DNA of 42,839 nucleotides, taken from positions 1 through 42,839 of the forward strand of contig CANQQI010000004.1 of assembly GCA_947625945.1 (NCBI GenBank), in the 5' to 3' direction. Below are positions 41,670 through 42,839 of this stretch, piece after piece. The stretch is from an uncultured Oscillospiraceae bacterium (GTDB lineage: Bacteria > Bacillota > Clostridia > Oscillospirales > Oscillospiraceae). Under the pieces are notes generated by a model. That model did no database searches and had not been told where the DNA came from. It was given only the letters and a program-made list of their open reading frames with translations. The translations under genes were made by a program, and so were the position numbers. Position 1 is the first letter of the stretch. Every line of letters starts with the position of its first letter.

Positions 41670-42839
41670 TCAGAACAGCAGCTTGCAGACCAGGGCGGTG
41701 TAGGCCGCCGGGTCCTCCAGGGGCAGCTCCGCCATAAGCTGGGCCTGGCAGCACAGAAGCTGGGCGTAGTCCTTGGCCTTCACCGGGTCCTCGGTCATGG
41801 CGCCGCGCATAGCCTCCACCGCCGGATGGGCAGGGTTCAGCTCCAGAATCCGGCCCACGGGGTAGGCAAACTCCGGGTTCACCCGGCGCATATACTTCTC
41901 CATCTCGAAGCTCATCCCCGCGTCAGGGACCATGGCCGCCGGATGGCTGCCCAGATCGTCAGACAGGCGGACCTCCTTCACCTGCTCGCCCAGGCTCTCC
42001 TTCACAAAGGTCAAAAAGCCCTTCCACTCCTGGGCCTTGGCCTCGGCCTCCTTCTTCTCCTCCTCGGTCTTCAGACCCAGATCCTCAGTGGAGACGTTGC
42101 AGAAGCTCTTCTCCTGATAGGTCATCAGGGTCTGGGGCACGAACTCGTCCACATCCTCGGTAAAGAGCAGGGTGTCGTAGCCCTTGGCGGCCAGGGTCTC
42201 CACCTGGGGCAGCTTGGCCAGGCGGTCCTTATTCTCGCCGGGGGCGTAGTAGATCTTCTCCTGGCCCTCGGGCATAGCGGAAACATACTCCTTCAAGGTC
42301 ACCAGCTTGCCCTGCTTCTGGCTGTAGAACAGCAGCAGATCCTGGCAGGCGTCCTTGTGAGCGCCATAGTCGGAAACCGTGCCGTATTTCAGCTGCCGGC
42401 CGAAGACGGCGTAAAATTCCTCGTACTTCTCCCGGTCTTTTTCCAGCAGGTCCGTCAGCTCGGACTTGATTTTCTTCTCCAGGTTCCGGGCAATGATGGT
42501 CAGCTGCCGGTTGTGCTGGAGCATCTCCCGGCTGATATTTAGGGACAGATCCTGGCTGTCCACCACGCCCCGGACGAAGCGGAAATGCTCCGGCAGCAGC
42601 TCCTCGCAGTTTTCCATGATCATCACGCCGCTGGAATAGAGCTGCAAGCCCCGCTTATAGTCCTTGGTGTAGAAATCAAAGGGCGCTTTGGAGGGGATAT
42701 AGAGCAGGGCCTTGAAGGACACCGCGCCCTCGGCGCTGGAATGGATCACCCGCAGGGGCTTATTGTAGTCGTAGAATTTCTCCCGGTAGAAGCTGTCGTA
42801 CTCCTCCTGGGTCACGTCCTTTTTGTTCCGCTGCCAGAG
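41670..42839 (-). CDS. htpG: Molecular chaperone HtpG (Hsp90), C-terminal part
   Basis: The last 389 codons of bacterial Hsp90; the N-terminal ATPase domain lies beyond the right edge. The middle domain shows WQRNKKDVT at the edge, FKALLYIPSKAPFDFY, GLQLYSSGVMIMENCEELLPEHFRFVRGVVDSQDLSLNISREMLQ, all diagnostic of HtpG. The C-terminal dimerisation domain follows (LEKKIKSELTDLL, VNPEFAYPVGRILELNPAHP). The chaperone remodels client proteins in the cytoplasm, with ATP use. The start and promoter are not in the window. The stop is at 41670, with a hairpin about 140 nt downstream. Confidence 0.95.
   Translation of the reverse strand, partial: LWQRNKKDVTQEEYDSFYREKFYDYNKPLRVIHSSAEGAVSFKALLYIPSKAPFDFYTKDYKRGLQLYSSGVMIMENCEELLPEHFRFVRGVVDSQDLSLNISREMLQHNRQLTIIARNLEKKIKSELTDLLEKDREKYEEFYAVFGRQLKYGTVSDYGAHKDACQDLLLFYSQKQGKLVTLKEYVSAMPEGQEKIYYAPGENKDRLAKLPQVETLAAKGYDTLLFTEDVDEFVPQTLMTYQEKSFCNVSTEDLGLKTEEEKKEAEAKAQEWKGFLTFVKESLGEQVKEVRLSDDLGSHPAAMVPDAGMSFEMEKYMRRVNPEFAYPVGRILELNPAHPAVEAMRGAMTEDPVKAKDYAQLLCCQAQLMAELPLEDPAAYTALVCKLLF

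Overview
The window looks like chromosome from a high-GC Gram-positive gut Clostridium relative, probably an Oscillospiraceae-type organism such as the Oscillibacter/Flavonifractor/Lawsonibacter group. The signs are many lipobox lipoproteins with short Ala/Leu-rich signal peptides, AGGAGG ribosome binding sites, LacI-controlled glycan loci, DUF624/YesL, DegV, and sortase-anchored InlB-repeat adhesins. This is inference from gene style; no rRNA, tRNA, CRISPR array, IS element or phage gene was seen.

Layout. (1) 1-323: 5' part of a GH16 lichenase-type lipoprotein. 448-2528: a LytTR response regulator and GHKL kinase pair. 2732-3067: the C-terminal remnant of a membrane-anchored GH3 beta-glucosidase. 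(2) 3329-11378: a starch/maltodextrin locus. It holds a SusE/F-like multi-module glycan-binding lipoprotein behind a sigma-A promoter with a perfect 20-bp palindromic operator, a short LacI regulator, a GH13 neopullulanase-type enzyme, and MalE/MalF/MalG-like ABC genes without their own ATPase. (3) 11418-20178: a giant secreted repeat adhesin (about 2,870 codons) cut by one in-frame amber codon at 12621-12623, with its isopeptide domain and sortase signal downstream of that stop. (4) 20208-35890: a fructan-utilisation locus. A LacI regulator diverges from an operon of ABC ATPase, two LplB/LplC-type permeases, a solute-binding lipoprotein, a binding lipoprotein, a GH32-like lipoprotein, a DUF624 membrane protein, a cytoplasmic GH32 beta-fructofuranosidase, a fructokinase and an extracellular GH32 fructanase lipoprotein. 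(5) 35927-38460: housekeeping-like genes tcdA, degV and a flavodoxin-fold oxidoreductase, each with its own clear sigma-A promoter. (6) 38554-41229, minus strand: a tightly coupled three-gene operon of a SAM methyltransferase, an ATP-dependent RNA ligase and an HD-phosphoesterase/polynucleotide-kinase fusion, which reads as a compact RNA end-healing and sealing system. (7) 41670-42839: C-terminal part of HtpG.

How it works together. The two glycan loci follow a Gram-positive PUL logic: surface lipoproteins bind and cut the polysaccharide, an ABC transporter imports oligosaccharides, cytoplasmic glycosidases and a kinase feed glycolysis, and a LacI repressor binds just downstream of the promoter. 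The only ABC ATPase in the window lies in the fructan operon and may energise both transporters. The most interesting parts are the RNA-repair operon with its methyltransferase partner and the amber-interrupted giant adhesin.
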